Below, piece after piece: positions 34,293-48,300 of a stretch of 64,000 bases of DNA. Within the stretch, counting starts at the first letter, position 1; each line of letters opens with the position of its first letter. A program made the translations under genes and the position numbers. The notes under the pieces were generated by a model. That model did no database searches and had not been told where the DNA came from. It saw only the letters and a list, made by a program, of their open reading frames with translations. The stretch comes from Cyanoderma ruficeps (taxonomy: Eukaryota > Chordata > Aves > Passeriformes > Timaliidae). The stretch is taken from contig VZDJ01007749.1 of assembly GCA_008694505.1 (NCBI GenBank), forward strand, positions 7,031,457-7,095,456. Reading direction: 5' to 3'.

Positions 34293-37200
34293 GCCAGGCA
34301 GGCTTCAGCTGGGTAGTTCACTGTTTTATTCAATGTCTCATTTTAAGTACAGAATGAGACTTTCAGAAAATCTGCTACAACTTCTATCAATATGTGGACT
34401 AGAGGTGTCTGCCTTTTATTTAGTATGTTGCTGTGACTGGTTTTACATGGGTTTGAAAGTTGCTAGCAGAGCTGCTTTATGTATCGGACTATTTCAAACA
34501 CTCTCCTTGGTAGTAAACTCACTTGAGCATGGGAGATCTTCTGGAGAAGATTAAAGTGCTGTGAAAGGGTTTGGCTCCAAGGAGAATGAAAGATCCTTCA
34601 TCAGTTTAATCAGTTTATGTGGCAACTTAGTTACACCTCATGATTTTGTTGTGTTTTGGTATTTCTCTCAAGGACCAGTGTTCTTGCATATGTTACTGAA
34701 GACAAATCTCAGGTTCTTGTTGCCTTAAAATGACATAGGCACTATAAATTGAAAAAGAAGCTGTAAAGACATGAACCTTAAAATCCAGACATGCGTGAAA
34801 ATACTCCAAAGACTGCCATTTTAAAACTCTTAAAATTTTGATTCAATTTTTAAAGTTCTGATTTTCAAAACAGAAATTCTTGAAATTAATAGGAATATTC
34901 TAGTGATGTTTCTGCACTGGAGTTCATAAATAAATGTGCCCAGAGTGCTGCGGGCCCGTTCTGCTTTCCTGTGTATGTGAATTGAGCATATTGAACATGC
35001 CACACTCTGAAATAACAGCTATGCTAGAAAGCTGTCTCGTTTCCTCCATGGAAATGCAGTCTATCCAACTTAAGCATCTTGTGCCAATGTGGAGTGCTTT
35101 TTCCAGTATAAATTGGAAGTCTGAAAGAGAGGTTTGCTCATATAAATGTATTGGCAAGACTTATTACAATGACAACAAAATTGACATTTGCTTTCTTAAT
35201 GTTAAAATCTGGTTTTGATTACATTACTGTCAGTCTAGAGTAAGTCTCTGGTTGATCCAAAGGTAAGTTGAATGCAACAAAAGTCTTTTGGAGTCACAGT
35301 CTTGTGATGCCACTGGAATATGGAAATGGCAGAGGGTGCTTTTTTAATATGCAAGTAGAAAGTAATCGTGTTCACACTGATTTTGGTTAATTTACCCTTT
35401 TTGAGCTTGAGCAGGTGAAGTGTAGAAATTTATATGAACACGGGAAATGTGTATTACAGAACTCCCTGACAGAACTGTTTGTTTCTTTCTTTCTGCTTTC
35501 ATTCTAGTGGGACTTCCTATGGCATCCACATTTTGGCTGTTATTTTTCAAGATTGGGGTGTATGTGCAAGCAATTTTGTATGCCAATTTACATGATGCCA
35601 TAAAGCTGCGTTTTCCTTTTTTTCAACACTTGCTAGCTCAGCTCCTCAGATGTGCAGCACCACGCCCTGGGGTGAAACTTATAGAGGGATACTTCTGACA
35701 GGTTTACATTGGCCTAAATTTGTAGCATTTCATTTGGGAAAATTGATATTTTGTTCACATTTCCAGTACAGTGTTGTGATTATTTGACAAGCTCAATCAC
35801 CAAGACCTTTGGAAGACTGGAAATCAGAGGGTGTCCTAAAGATACAGTTCCACTTTCAAACAATGCATTAATGGGACTCCCGTTTCTTTAATTGAATGTG
35901 CTGTGGTTTAAATTACTTTTGTGTCACTGCATCAAGTTCTTCCAAAACAGTGTGCAGCTTGTTTATAAACAAATACATATATCATACTAAGGTAGGATGA
36001 AAAGGCTATGTTGTACTCCAGGTTTTTAAGGTAATGTTTATGGTGCCTTAGAGTAAAACACTCTGGTGTTCATCATAGACTGGAGGTGGCAGAAGGCATG
36101 CGCTATGCATCAATACATTTTTCCTACAGATGATTTTATGCTTGAATAGGAAAGCAGGGTACAGAATGACTATGATATATGCATTTTTAATATTTTATTT
36201 AATTTTGTAAAATTAAGTGTCCCAAAAAAGTAGTTTTCTGCAATCTCTGTTAACAAGTTCTGTGTGTACAGTTTTTTCTGTATGCTGAGGATAAAATCGG
36301 TGGCTGGTTTTAGTGTTTTTGTTTAGTTGGACTTCAAGGACTCATGTATCTTATTCTGAGTCTGTAACATTGTCCCTTTTCTGTAGTCAGTAAAGGCAGT
36401 GAGTCTTTTCTGTGGTCTGTAAAAAGTCCTGGTTTCAACTATGGCCATGAGCTCAGCTATATATACACCTGAAATCTGGACATCTCGAGTTAGGTGAGAT
36501 TAAACATCCTAAATTTTGGCTTTCCTTTTTTATTGTTGGATTCTATGTCATGGGCATAGCATTATTAGCAGGCCACTGAAAATTATGTAACTCAGACATT
36601 TAATTTGGTCCCAGTTTGGATCTGTAAACACCCCTGGTTGGACTCTGGTGGCTGAGTGGCCTCAAAATAGTTAAGAGCCAGTTCTGTCGTATCTGAAATG
36701 TACTGACGTTTTTGAAATCAGCACTATCGAGCTAGTAATAACAAGGATTTGTTTTGTTTCCTGCGGCAGAGGAACTATGGAATTGGAGTATGAAAAAATA
36801 TGAACAGGTCACTGTAGAAAGGTTATCCATGGGGTGTTGGATCTGCTCTAAGCACGCCTAGCTGTAGGGCAGATTTTCCATTACGCATCTGAATGAATTC
36901 TCACACATGAAATCTGCAAAATCAGCCACCTCTGGATAACTCCGTTCTGAGGCAATTAACACAGAGAGAATTATGTAGAAAATTATATAATTAGATTTTC
37001 AGACAATGGGAAACATTGTAGGTTGTGTTTGCATAACATTATCAGTGTTTTCAGAAACAATTGCAAAGAGACCTAGGCATGCAATATATGAACAAATCTG
37101 GCACAAAGTGTTCTGTTTTATATGGGTGCAGATTGCTAAATGTTCTATTGAAATGTGGACTGTATTAGATACCTGTGAGTTACAATAAAATTTGATGTAT

Positions 37201-40200
37201 TCATGACATTAGAACCACATTGGTTTATAAGAACTGACTCAGAAATAATGAAATGTTCTCATTAAGAGGTTCCTTATTTGGATTCCTGTGTTTTCCATTA
37301 TGCAAAATTTAGCCAATATTTTCAAATTAATTGTGTATTCTTTCAGATTCAAAGGGAATTACTCAGTTGAATAAATCCTGCTGTAAGTAGGTCCTGTCCA
37401 AGTGAAAGCCAGTATTACGTGAGAACAATTACTTTTCATTGTCCTTTGCCTAAACCAGGGGATGTTGGGAAGTTCTGAGTGTTTAAATATGCTAATTATT
37501 CTTCCCTTTGCTCTGTGGTAGATGCTGTTTTGCTATACAAATTGGCTCAGAAATCTGCATGTTTTTGTGATGTGCTAGTTGCCATCTGCTTTGGAGATAT
37601 TCCCATGCATTTTTGTTGATGCAACAGCTATAGTTTTCAAATGTTGATACTATGGAAATGTAATGTGATTGAGCTTGGACAGGTGCCTTAAACAGACCAC
37701 CCATTGTATTTACTTTGTGGCCAGTCAGAGCAGGGAAACTCTTGGGTAAAATGTTAAAGTTCTTTGAACTTCCCAGATAGATGGTGAATAATTTGTGATT
37801 CCTATTCGAAGATATTTTGATAGTCCTGAAAAAGTCCTACTTGAACAAATCCACCATTAAGGTCCAAACTTTCAAAACTTACTTTTTAGTTTGATCTAAT
37901 TCTTCAGTTTCATAACTATTTTAACCAAACAGTTCAACTCAGATGCCTTATTTTTGGTGATAAAGAGGAAAATGCCTTGTGAAAGATTAAGATGGAACAG
38001 TATAAATTAAGTAATATTATTACTCTCAGTCAAATGCAGAGCAGGCAGCTCTGTTTATACAGTGACTAGATTTGGTGTAAAAGGTACATCAAAGACTCTG
38101 TGTATATATGTATATACAACAATGTTTAATGTGGAAACAGATGCTTAGATATGGTGTGGACACTGAAGTATAGATATTTTTGTCACCAACATAGTTGAAA
38201 ATCACTGGGTTTAAATGCAGTAAGAACATTTTACCTCTGCCAGTTCTAGAAAAATAGTAAAGTCAGGGTTCAAGCCATTAATACAAACAACGTACACAGT
38301 AATACACACTCATGGATTGAAATATAAGAGATCACAGTACGTTATCATTGCAGACTGGAAAAATTATCTAATATTGGATACAAAAAAATTCATTTCACAA
38401 CAGGAGTGTTTCTTGTGGTAACTGATATCACTGTTACCAGAAATGGAATAATGGAATGGCAAATGGGGAAAAAAAAAGATTGAGTGAAAGCTAACCTAGC
38501 AGACAGACAGGATCTTGTTCTCTGAATGGTTAGATGCAATTAACAGCAATTCACTTAAATTATGGCACTGGAAGATTGGCACAAATGAGAAGAGAATTTG
38601 TGCATGGTCACTCCTGCAAAAATATGAGAGTTGGAGTTTAATTTTTCGGTGACCTTATAAAAAGAGCATGCTTCTTATCACATAAATGCTCAGCTATCAT
38701 ATTGAAAAAGTGTGCTGTAGAAAAGGCTTTGTCTGTGAAGATTCTCATGAGTAAGTGAATCTGTAAGGAGCCTCAGAACTGTAACAACATTTTGAACTTT
38801 ATATTGGCTGGTGCTTTGCCAGGGAGGAAGCAAAGACTTAGGTGTGGTTGTTTTTTTTCTGAAAAAGAGATAGTGTTGACAATTATTAATAGGAAAAATT
38901 AAGTCTCAAGGGAGGATGGCCTAATGGCAGAGCTGTTAGCTACATCCAAAAAGATGGTCTCACATCCTTGCCGAAACGTTCAAATTACATGAGAACACAG
39001 TGTGCTTTCCCAGATGGGTGAAAAAGAAACATAATCATCTCTGCCTTTAAAAATGATGACAGAAATAGCTGAGAAAATTATACCTCAATTATCTTGATCG
39101 ATCTCGTAATAAACTCTGCACACAATCTAGCTGTCTTTTGTAGGAAAAAGGTCAGGAAGAAAAAATAAGCTTTTTTTTTAAGAAGACAACCAAGATGAAC
39201 TTGGGGTGAAATTTTTTCACTAGTGTATCTATTTATTAGAGATAGTGTGGAAGCAGATGTGGCTGCTATAACATTTTAAACTGAGCAAAAGTTCAGTACA
39301 GGATCAATTAAAAGATTTTTGTCATGGTCTTGTGTTATAATGAATCAAATCAGCGTTTTGTGGTGAAGAGTCTCACCCAAAATATTGCAGTAACGTCTTG
39401 CACAAGAAAATCCTGATTTACAATTGCTCAAATGTTGGTTTGTATTTGTAAGGATTTCAATTTAGTTTTGGTTACTTATCATCATGTGGCTTTTATATTA
39501 CATGTTTTTGTATTCAAATACAAAGAATGAAAAAGTCCTGAGGCCCATAAGATGCTGCAAACATTTATCTTATGTAGGCAAGACTGGTGCAACTCAGATT
39601 CTGGTGTATTTTGTACACATATTATTTAAACGTAACACAGTGACTGTAAGTGCAAATTTTCCTCGTACTTCACTTAAAAAAACACTATAGGTTTTGAATT
39701 TTTTGTAACTTATTAGGTGGTTTGTGGTCATTGGTTGATAAGTAGAGAAGTGGTCTAGAGACCTTTGGTTTGAATACAATGGTCTTCTCATGAAACAGGT
39801 GAATTAAAAAAATATTTCAGAAAAGTGAATAAGGAATTTGAAGTACTGAAAGGATTTTACAAACTGGGTAAAAGCTGCAGAATGAGAATAAAACGTCCCG
39901 TTATATTTCATTTAAATTGATATTATAGGCAGTGAGCTTGAGAAGATAGGATTTCACAGGAATGGAACATGGAAAAAAATACCTTTCTCACATCATCACT
40001 TTTACTTTTGTTCCATGAGATCATGTGTGAACTTAACTCTACTGACTGAATAGAGAAATTAAAGATGTAAATGCAATCTTACTTTTTCGATAGAATGGGC
40101 TGTGAGACATTTCCGCAGAAAAGTACTGGAAACACTTGTCTCTCTGACCCCAATTCAATTAGCTCAGAATGCTGAAATTAGATTGTCCTCAATTGGGGAT

Positions 40201-43200
40201 TGCCCTCAAATGGGTAACTGAGAGATACAGAGTAGGGATCTTGAGTACACACCATCATTGTGTGTTATCTTTTTTAATTGGAACAACAACTGAAGTTTTG
40301 TTGGATAGATTTTGGAGTGAAATTCTCTTCTTTCTATCCTGGTCTCTGTCATTCCATATGGGAAATATTTGAAATACTAAGTGGGACTGTTTGGCAAAGA
40401 TTTTTTGCTGATTCTTGCGTTGTATGACCCTTTGTAATTCTGAACTTCAAGTTTAGAAAGGCTGCAAAAATCTGGGCCACAATTAAATCTTTATACTTTT
40501 GAATCAGCTGAAGTGTTCAATTTTAGAGCCTTTTTGATAAAAATGTAGCAGAGTTACTGTTTTAGACACCCTGATTTCCAAGTTTTTCCAGCACATTTTC
40601 ATACATGAAGATGGGCATGTAAATTTACTAAAGCTTTCAATTTTACTGTTTTATTAAGGGAAAAGCAAGAAAACTGAGTGATGCTCCAATTCTCTGCTGC
40701 CTTCTCTTGTTATAAAGATGGGGGAGGAAGGGGGAAAGGAATATAATGGACTGTGAGTCACAACTGTATGGTTTGATCTGCTTTATGGAGCATAAAAGTA
40801 TTAACTTTTTTCTATGTATGGCATAGAAAACATCTATTGACATTTTTAATATTAAAGCAAAACCTTTGGTTAATGAAGTCACACCCTAATATTTTATCAG
40901 GACAGGAAACCTGCAGTTTGCATGTCTCCATGTACCAGAACTTTTGATAATTCTACAAAGGGATCTGTTTTACCAAGCTGGTTCTGATCCATGAAATCTC
41001 TGACTGCAAATTATTTCCCCCTCTTAAAATTCCTAGCGATTATTTTTTCTCAATACTAGTGTTGTTATATTTGTTTCCTAAGGGTATTCAGGTGTTTTCT
41101 CCGGAATAATGCAATTTTGAGCGATTTCTTTTCTGCATGCCAAATTCACTGTATTAATCACTGTAGGCGAATGCGGCCCAGCACTGTCCAGCAGCAGTAA
41201 TGAGATGCAGCTTCTCAGTGGATGGTTCCAAGCTGGCAGAGGGCAGTGGGGAGTGACAAACATCACCATCTTCTACTGGTTTGGCTGCTGGACATGGGGC
41301 CAGAGCTGGAGCATGCTCGGGCCAAAACACAGCCCAAATCCCCACATCCACAGTGGGCGGTAATCAACAGCCTTCCAAGCAAAGCACTAATGAAACCCTG
41401 TTGCTTCTTGCTCCAAGACACACTCTGTTGAGAACAACATGAAAATATCTTCTGAAGACTGGGAAGGAAAACTTGGGCTGAGGATTGTCTTGTATGTAAA
41501 CAGAGGGCTCTCATCCAGCGTGTTTGGGCAGTATCTGAATGTGTGGGTGCTGTGCCTCAGGGTGGAAATTAGGAAAACTGAGAGAGCCTAGAGCTTTTGA
41601 AGAAAAAAAAATCAAATATACTTCCATATTTTTAGCAATATTAAGGATTTAACACTCCTTTCAAAGGCTGTATCAATTGGGGATGGGGCACATGTGCTTT
41701 TTCAGCTCATCTTTAGAGAAGCACACACTCAGCAAGTGTAAATCAATTTGGCTCCAATAAAGCAATTGAGAACCAAGCTCAGAGAAGGGGATAAGTTTCA
41801 AAACTGGGGATGGAACCACTCATTTAAGGTTTTGGATTTGGGGTTCAGAGCTAACTTTAAATACAGCAAATCAGTTTTGAGAGGTCAGGCAGGTTTTTCT
41901 TACCAGAAAATATTCTTGACAACAGTGGTCTTATTTCTGGAATGTTATCAGCCTTCCTGAGTGGCACGGTGTGTCAGTGCCAACATCTTCAACAGTGATA
42001 GCTTATAGTAAGAAATCAGGACTTGTTCCTGCAGACCTTGTAAGTGTGGATGTACTTAATGTCGCTGGAAGTATCTGGTTTTCACTTCATCTACTTTTTG
42101 TATCTGAAGAATGAATAAAGTAACAATAACTAATAATAATGAATAGTTGCTTTTTCACAGTTGCTTTTATTACATATGCAGCCTGCTCATGGATGTGCCC
42201 AAGTGTTTTCATTTTCTTGTTATATTTATCTCATTCATGCTTTTCAATGGTTTACATTTTTATTTATGATACAAAAATACTTAGAACACTGTTGCAATTT
42301 TTTATTGTCCAGCCTCACCATTTATTCCAGGTGTTTCATTATCTTTGTGAACTAGGTTCTCACTGGATTTTATTTGTGTTTATGTTTAGAATGCTTCTGC
42401 CACATTTCATGGTTGTTGGGCTTCTTGGATGCAAGGATGTTTTACCATATACATCATTATCACTTCCTTCATTATTTTGTATACATCTATTAGGTCATCC
42501 TAAATGGTTTTTGTCTTCACTGAAAATCTACTTAATACACAGCAGGTGTGGAGCCAGATGGAGAGAGAAAGCATGAAGGAAAAGTCCACTTCAGTACAGG
42601 GTCTGTCTCCATCAAACAGCACAAGCATATATTGATGCAAAAGGGGGACAATCACCTTCAGAGCCCACTCCATCTGTAAATCCTCTGCAGAAATGCTTTG
42701 CTTTGATTGTCCATATGACAGAAGAGAGTCATGTAAAATAGAAAGTCTTCCAGCTCCAAAAATTCTACACCACTGCCTGTCTGCCATTCATAGCTCTTCA
42801 CAGCCTGTTATACTAATATTTAATAGTTTCTTAATGCTTAGGTTTATTTTTTTCCATTCACGGACACAAGGTGTAAACAAAATAAGTAGGGAGTTACCTA
42901 AGTGTTCCTGAGCTGCCTTGGGATTTCTCTGGAGTATGAGTTGTTAAATCATGTTGTAATGGCTTTACAGTGTGTGCCCTGCTATTTGGCATCAAGTTGG
43001 GCTGAATTTTGCAAGTGATCAGAAAAGAGTGAGTCCCAGTGATTCACAAATGCCAGAAAGGTATCTTTAGGATCACTGTGACCAGGTAAAATTTGTAGGG
43101 GTTTCATGTCATCTAAAAGTGTGGGAGTCTGAGCCAGCCCCATTATCACAATTGGGAGAAAAGGTGGAGAAATTGGTGTGTTTTGTCCTGCCTTTTCTGT

Positions 43201-43549
43201 CTTGTGGTCTACCTGGTGCAGATGAATATCTGCCAATAAAAGAGTAAAGAGTTGCATTTCAATTCCTGTAGGACTGGGATCTGAATCAGGAACAGTAATA
43301 TAATTCTTGTTTTTTCCCTTCCTCCTCTGTATTATTATGAAACTATTTCCTTTGTCTCTGTTTCTCATTTTTTGTGCCTTTTTAGGAGACCACTATTATA
43401 TTTTCCTTTTTCTTTAATGTGAGAATGTCTAAAGAGCTCATTGTTGTCAGTTGGAATATTTATGTAGTTTAGCATTCAGTAATTCCATTTGCTCCTTTAA
43501 TTTGATCCTTTAACTTACTTCTGCTTATTTTTACATACCATGCCTCCAA

Positions 43550-43800
43550 ATCCTCTGCACTAGATTTGTTTATCTTTTTTAAAAGCTTTCAGCTTTCTGC
43601 TTGTAAAACTCTTTGCATTTAATTCCTCACCTAACCACAATGGCCTATGTTGCACTTTTCCCTGTTTAGGTTGAAGTGGGAAGAATTTCAGCTGCACTCT
43701 TTCCAACAGTTGCTTAAACATTTCCCACTTTTCCTCTAGTAGCTTTCCCATAGCTAGTAGAACTCCAATCAAAAGTACTTTCCACTCTTTTTGAAGTCAG
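43550..43800 (-). mobile_element. Possible old CR1-like LINE ORF2 fragment
   Basis: A minus-strand open frame (43560-43772) has a spaced pattern E-W-x2-F-K ... P ... RPLWLGEEL, followed after a frameshift by SAEDLEAWYVKISRSKLK. This resembles the linker between endonuclease and reverse transcriptase in CR1 ORF2, which has W-x-FK, a Cys/Pro stretch, RP-x-WL-x2-EL and a downstream ED-Y repeat. The resemblance is by eye only. No recognisable reverse transcriptase follows. Confidence 0.3.
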
Positions 43801-45316
43801 CTACTTTATTTCACTTATGTTTTCTGGTAATATTTCGTGCCCACCTTTGGCATTTCTCAACCATCATACATGTTTGGAAAAAAAATTATATTGCATGTGT
43901 GTGTGAGTAAATATGCACATGCATGCACACAGGAAACAATATTTAACTTTTTTTTTTCTTTCGTCACCTCAGCTTCCAAATTTCTTGTATCCCACTGATG
44001 GGTTTTGAGATGGATTTTTTTAACCACTGCACTTTTTTTTTTTTTGTGTAGCAAGAACTGTTAGTGGGATGGAGAGACATCTGATACAAGGCATTTGTCC
44101 AATCCCTGGGGATATTTGACTAATTGGACAACTTGGTGTGAGTTCTGGCACAGGCCACCACCCCAGATGTTTTGGTGGTATGTAGGACAGTGAGGAAGGA
44201 GTGATGTTGAGCTGAGGAGGGAGGGACTGTAAACAGAAAACATTGGGTTTGTTTTTCCTAAACAGATGAGTGCAGAACCAAAGCTGCCTTTTAAGAGAAG
44301 AAGTCAGAGAGTTACAGAAGGCTGCCTGGTGGATTGACTGTCTCAAAACCCATTCACTGAGTTACCTGTCACTGTCACACTGTTACTATTTCACAGCCTC
44401 ATGTCCCAAATTTCTGGAAATCAAAAAAGTCTCTGCAAGTTAAACACATTTGGTGCTTAGTATTAACAGGAACTGTAAAAGCTTTAGCTGATCAACCCTT
44501 TCAAAAGCCTTGGGTTTAATTGAGCTCTGCGTGGCTCCAGTTTTATGCTGGCTTGGATCCAACAATTTCACTGACATAAAAGAGGATGAATCAGGCACTT
44601 GAAGTATTGTTTAATGAACTGGTTGTATAGAAAGGCCAACTGGAGCAAGGGCACGAGGTGGCTTGAGTAAAGATTTTCTGCTCTTGTGCTCATTCTTCAA
44701 GGCTGTGCTTCCACATCAAGGGCGTGTAGTGAAGGGATGTGCAGTTTGGTCAAAGCCAAAAGCTGTGGGCTGTGGGCTAGATCTTCAGCTGGCTTGGACT
44801 GGCACAGCTCCCATGAAACCAAGTATAAATTCATGGAGCAATTCCAGTTTTATACTTGTTGGGGAAAATCTGGCCACTGGTTGTAGTTCCCAAACTCGTA
44901 TAATATTTGTTTATTTTCTCCACCCAGATAGTGTCTCCAATATAGCTTTATTTCCACATGACTGCTGTGCTGCACATTTCTCTTTGAAAATCAGCCTCCA
45001 ACAATACTTCTCTGCAATGAGTTGTTTCTTGCTAATTTGCAAGTGTTGACCTGAGAACTAGTGGGTTGCAAGTGCAGCACTTCAAAACACCCTTCAAAAA
45101 CCTGAGCAGAACCGCAGCAAATAAATATATCTGTAATAGTACTGGGAAGGAAACACATTATAAAAAGGAGAATAGAAAGATGCTAGGACCAAGTAACCAG
45201 AAGAACATGGCCAGGTATATGAACTTGATGGAAGGGGCAGAGATAAGATTCACAGAGTATGGATGGGTTCACCTGCTGTCATAAAACCAAATTATGCATA
45301 GTTTGTTTTGGGACAC

Positions 45317-45321
45317 TTTTT

Positions 45322-45356
<35 letters not shown>

Positions 45357-45363
45357 TGTGTGG
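45317..45363 (+). repeat. T27 run followed by (GT)n microsatellite
   Basis: 27 T at 45317-45343 pass directly into about nine GT dinucleotides ending near 45362. Compound simple repeats of this type are usually length-polymorphic. Confidence 0.95.
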
Positions 45364-48300
45364 TGTGTATGTTAAAACAAATAAAATATAATTGTGAAAT
45401 AGTGTATGTCTAAACATACCTGTGTTACAGGTTTGTTTTTTATGCAACCTTTATTGCTCTGTATTAAATGAGTTGTTCTACAACTGGATAAGGACTGGAT
45501 GTTTCTGAGTGAGAGGTATTTTGAAAGAGCTGCCTTGTGAAGTGTACAGTCATAACTGCAGTTGGAATATTATCAGATTATCAGCAGGTGTTTAAAAACA
45601 CCAATGATTTGTTTCTTTATTTGGAGTTCTGGGGTTTATTTTTCTTTTTTTTTTTAAGGCAATGTGGCAGTAACACTTCTTTTATAAGAGAAATAACGTC
45701 AACAGAAGGCTAAACAGCACGTGTCTGTAGAACATCTGCTCTGAGAAGCTGCTTGAAAAATAACCGCTCAGTAGCATGATAAGAAAACATCTGTGAAGCA
45801 CTGGGAGGAATATTAGCAATGGGAGGAGGCAAGGAAGGACAAGTGAGGTTGGACCTAGATCAGGAACAGACATTTAACAACTGGCAGCGCCTCTGTTACT
45901 TCTTGCGTGACTTCATCTTTGTTAGCGTTCTGATTTTGTTAGAAGCAGGGAGGGATGTGGTAAAGGCAAAACTGAACAGGGTGGCCATCATCTTACCAGG
46001 TGTGAGGATGAAACCCAAGCACCCCTCCTCATCCAGTGGAGGTGCTGGGATGGGAGGGAGGGAGCTCAGCCCTGGCCAGGCTTCAGGTAGGCAGCGCAGC
46101 ACTTTGTGTAACCAGAACCCAGCGATGCATGTGTGTATAGCCCACTCCTTGTTTGCCTTTGTTGTGCTGTACATGTCAGATAAATCACAAACCATTTTAT
46201 TAGAAAAATGCTGTTCATATTAGTATTGTATATCAACAATTGCCTTTACAAATCTATTTGAAGATTTTTTTCTTAACACTGGCAATTAGGTTTCAAGGCA
46301 CTTATGGAACACTGATGAATACTGGGAGGATGACACATAGCAGTGTTTTAACCATTAAGCAGACATTTGGCTTTAATTGATGAGCAGATTATGCGCGCTT
46401 TTAAAAGTGAGATAGTTAGTGTTTGTTCAATTACACCAACGCAGCTCCTCTGCAACTTTTAACAAAGAACACATACTACTGAGACATTTCCCACAACATA
46501 GCATGGCCTCAAAACCCCATTGGTTCACTATAGAATAAACAGTCAGGAATTCCTGGAAATTAAAAAACAAAAACCACATGGACGGTAGGAGAAAATTAAA
46601 TTAGTGACCCTGGGTAGAAGCAAGTAAGATTTTCAAGCATCCACTCTGTTTCCAATCTTATTTATTCCTTTTCTGGTATTAATCAACTTCTTAGATTTCC
46701 CTTTGGATCTGGCTTTTTCCATTACAAATCTAAGGATACTGTGGATGACAACTTCAGTATACCATAGGTTGTATACTATTCTCCTAAATAACTCATGCAG
46801 AAGTTGATACATATGTGTAAAGGGTACACATAAAGAGCTGAGCATAGATAGATGGGATTGTATGTCTGTACTTAAAGAGGAGGTCAGATGCTATTCCTAG
46901 AGAGTAGATCAGGTACTAGCAAACTGGTGGATCAGTTCTTATGAGATGCTCTGCCTACAGGAAGGAAAAAAAACACCTCAGACCACCTTTTATTGATGGT
47001 TACAGATCTTACTTCATGAAATAAATCATGAAATAGAAGAAAGGAGAATGACTAAGACCCAGGCATTTGAGCCAGGTTGTTTTGTCACCTGGAACAAATA
47101 AATTTTGCTCATTTTCCAAAAAGAGTGGAGCAAATATCTCAGCTTATTTGAGGTGCTCTAACACTAACTGGTGAGGAATTCCCTCAGGAAAGCATGAAAC
47201 ATGTCTTAATGAGTGTAGTGTTTGAACATCACCTTATTTCAGTGGACTTAACCATGGACTAGCCTAACAAGTCACAGTTCTGTGAATCACAACCTGAGCG
47301 CTGCATTATAATCTGGCTACAGCCAGGCCAGATACTTAAAAATTATTAAAAAATCAGTTCTCTTTCAGTTATCTCCAGCTGGGAGAGCAAATCACAAGAT
47401 TCTCTGGGGAAAAAAACCTTGTCTTTATGTGGAAAGCAAGTTAGATTGATTCTTTATTGTCTTCATAGGTTCAAGTTCAGAATATTGTTCCCAAATTTTC
47501 TGTCTCTGACATGCACAACACACCAAGAACATGTTTTAAGACTCAGTTTGCAACCTGATCTGCCCAGGCAGACCTGTTCCTGGGAATTACTGATTTTTTT
47601 TTGGCCATGTAATGGGATGGAGACTGCCAGCAAAGAGGAGAATAAGCCTTCACCAAAACTGAAGATTAAACTCCAGTCATCTTCTAGGTAAAGAGATGGT
47701 CCATCTTCAGGTGTTTTCCTTTTCTGCCTCCAGATGCTTCCTTCGCTCTGATCTGCTGATGATTGGGAAATACGGTGTTTTGGAGATGGTGTTTTGGTGA
47801 TGATGCTTTCATGTTTTGGATGGTGTTTTTGAGCATTTATCTGTTCTGAAGGCACACCATGGCGAGAATAACATGTGCCTCTACAGTTATAAAGCCATGC
47901 CATTTTAACTTAAGTTTCAAATTGACAAAATTGACCCCTTACAAAGCTCTGTTTAAACTCTTGTCTTGCTTCATACCTTCTTGTCAATTCAGTCTCTCGT
48001 ACAAGTTAAATAAAGATTTAGGAGTGTCCAAACAACTATCCGTGCCAGTTTAAATAAGTTTTAAAAAAGTATATAAAGCTCAGCTGAGTAAGGTTTTGTT
48101 TAGAGCTAGGAACACAAATAATAAAATATAATAAGGATTGCATGACCTTATCCCTACTTCCATCATTTCTGTGCTCTTTCCATTCATCTAAAATGTTGTG
48201 TGTACAGGAGTGTGTTCAGCTTCTGACACATGAAGGAACAAATGTTCATTCAGCTTCTTGGTATGACTAGAATGTATATATATTTTTGGTAATAAAGAGG

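Larger units (their letters stand above)
29791..45316. other. Upstream intergenic DNA, proximal half
   Basis: Above a second CpG-rich patch (about 29990-30190) the sequence turns AT-rich. I recognise no exon of a known gene, no RNA gene and no clear LINE. The contents are the N-split repeat at 30.02-30.08 kb, a T25 run, a TATAAAAG on the plus strand at 31589-31596, a somewhat GC-richer tract at about 33.58-33.93 kb and the possible LINE scrap at 43.55-43.80 kb. Open frames up to 145 codons (42139-42576) are T-rich and F/L-heavy, as expected of chance frames. Confidence 0.6.

Noticed and set aside
42139..42576. 145-codon plus-strand frame with many hydrophobic residues
   Set aside because: The Phe/Leu/Tyr/Ile richness follows from a T-rich strand. 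There is no Kozak context, splice signal or known motif.
45819..46223. 134-codon plus frame and 99-codon antisense frame
   Set aside because: A locally GC-richer patch gives open frames on both strands. There is no recognisable family and no conserved motif.
47463..47903. 146-codon minus-strand frame
   Set aside because: No domain pattern, and the His/Lys/Ser-rich part derives from a repetitive GATGGTGTTTTGG-like stretch. Nothing beyond its length supports a gene.
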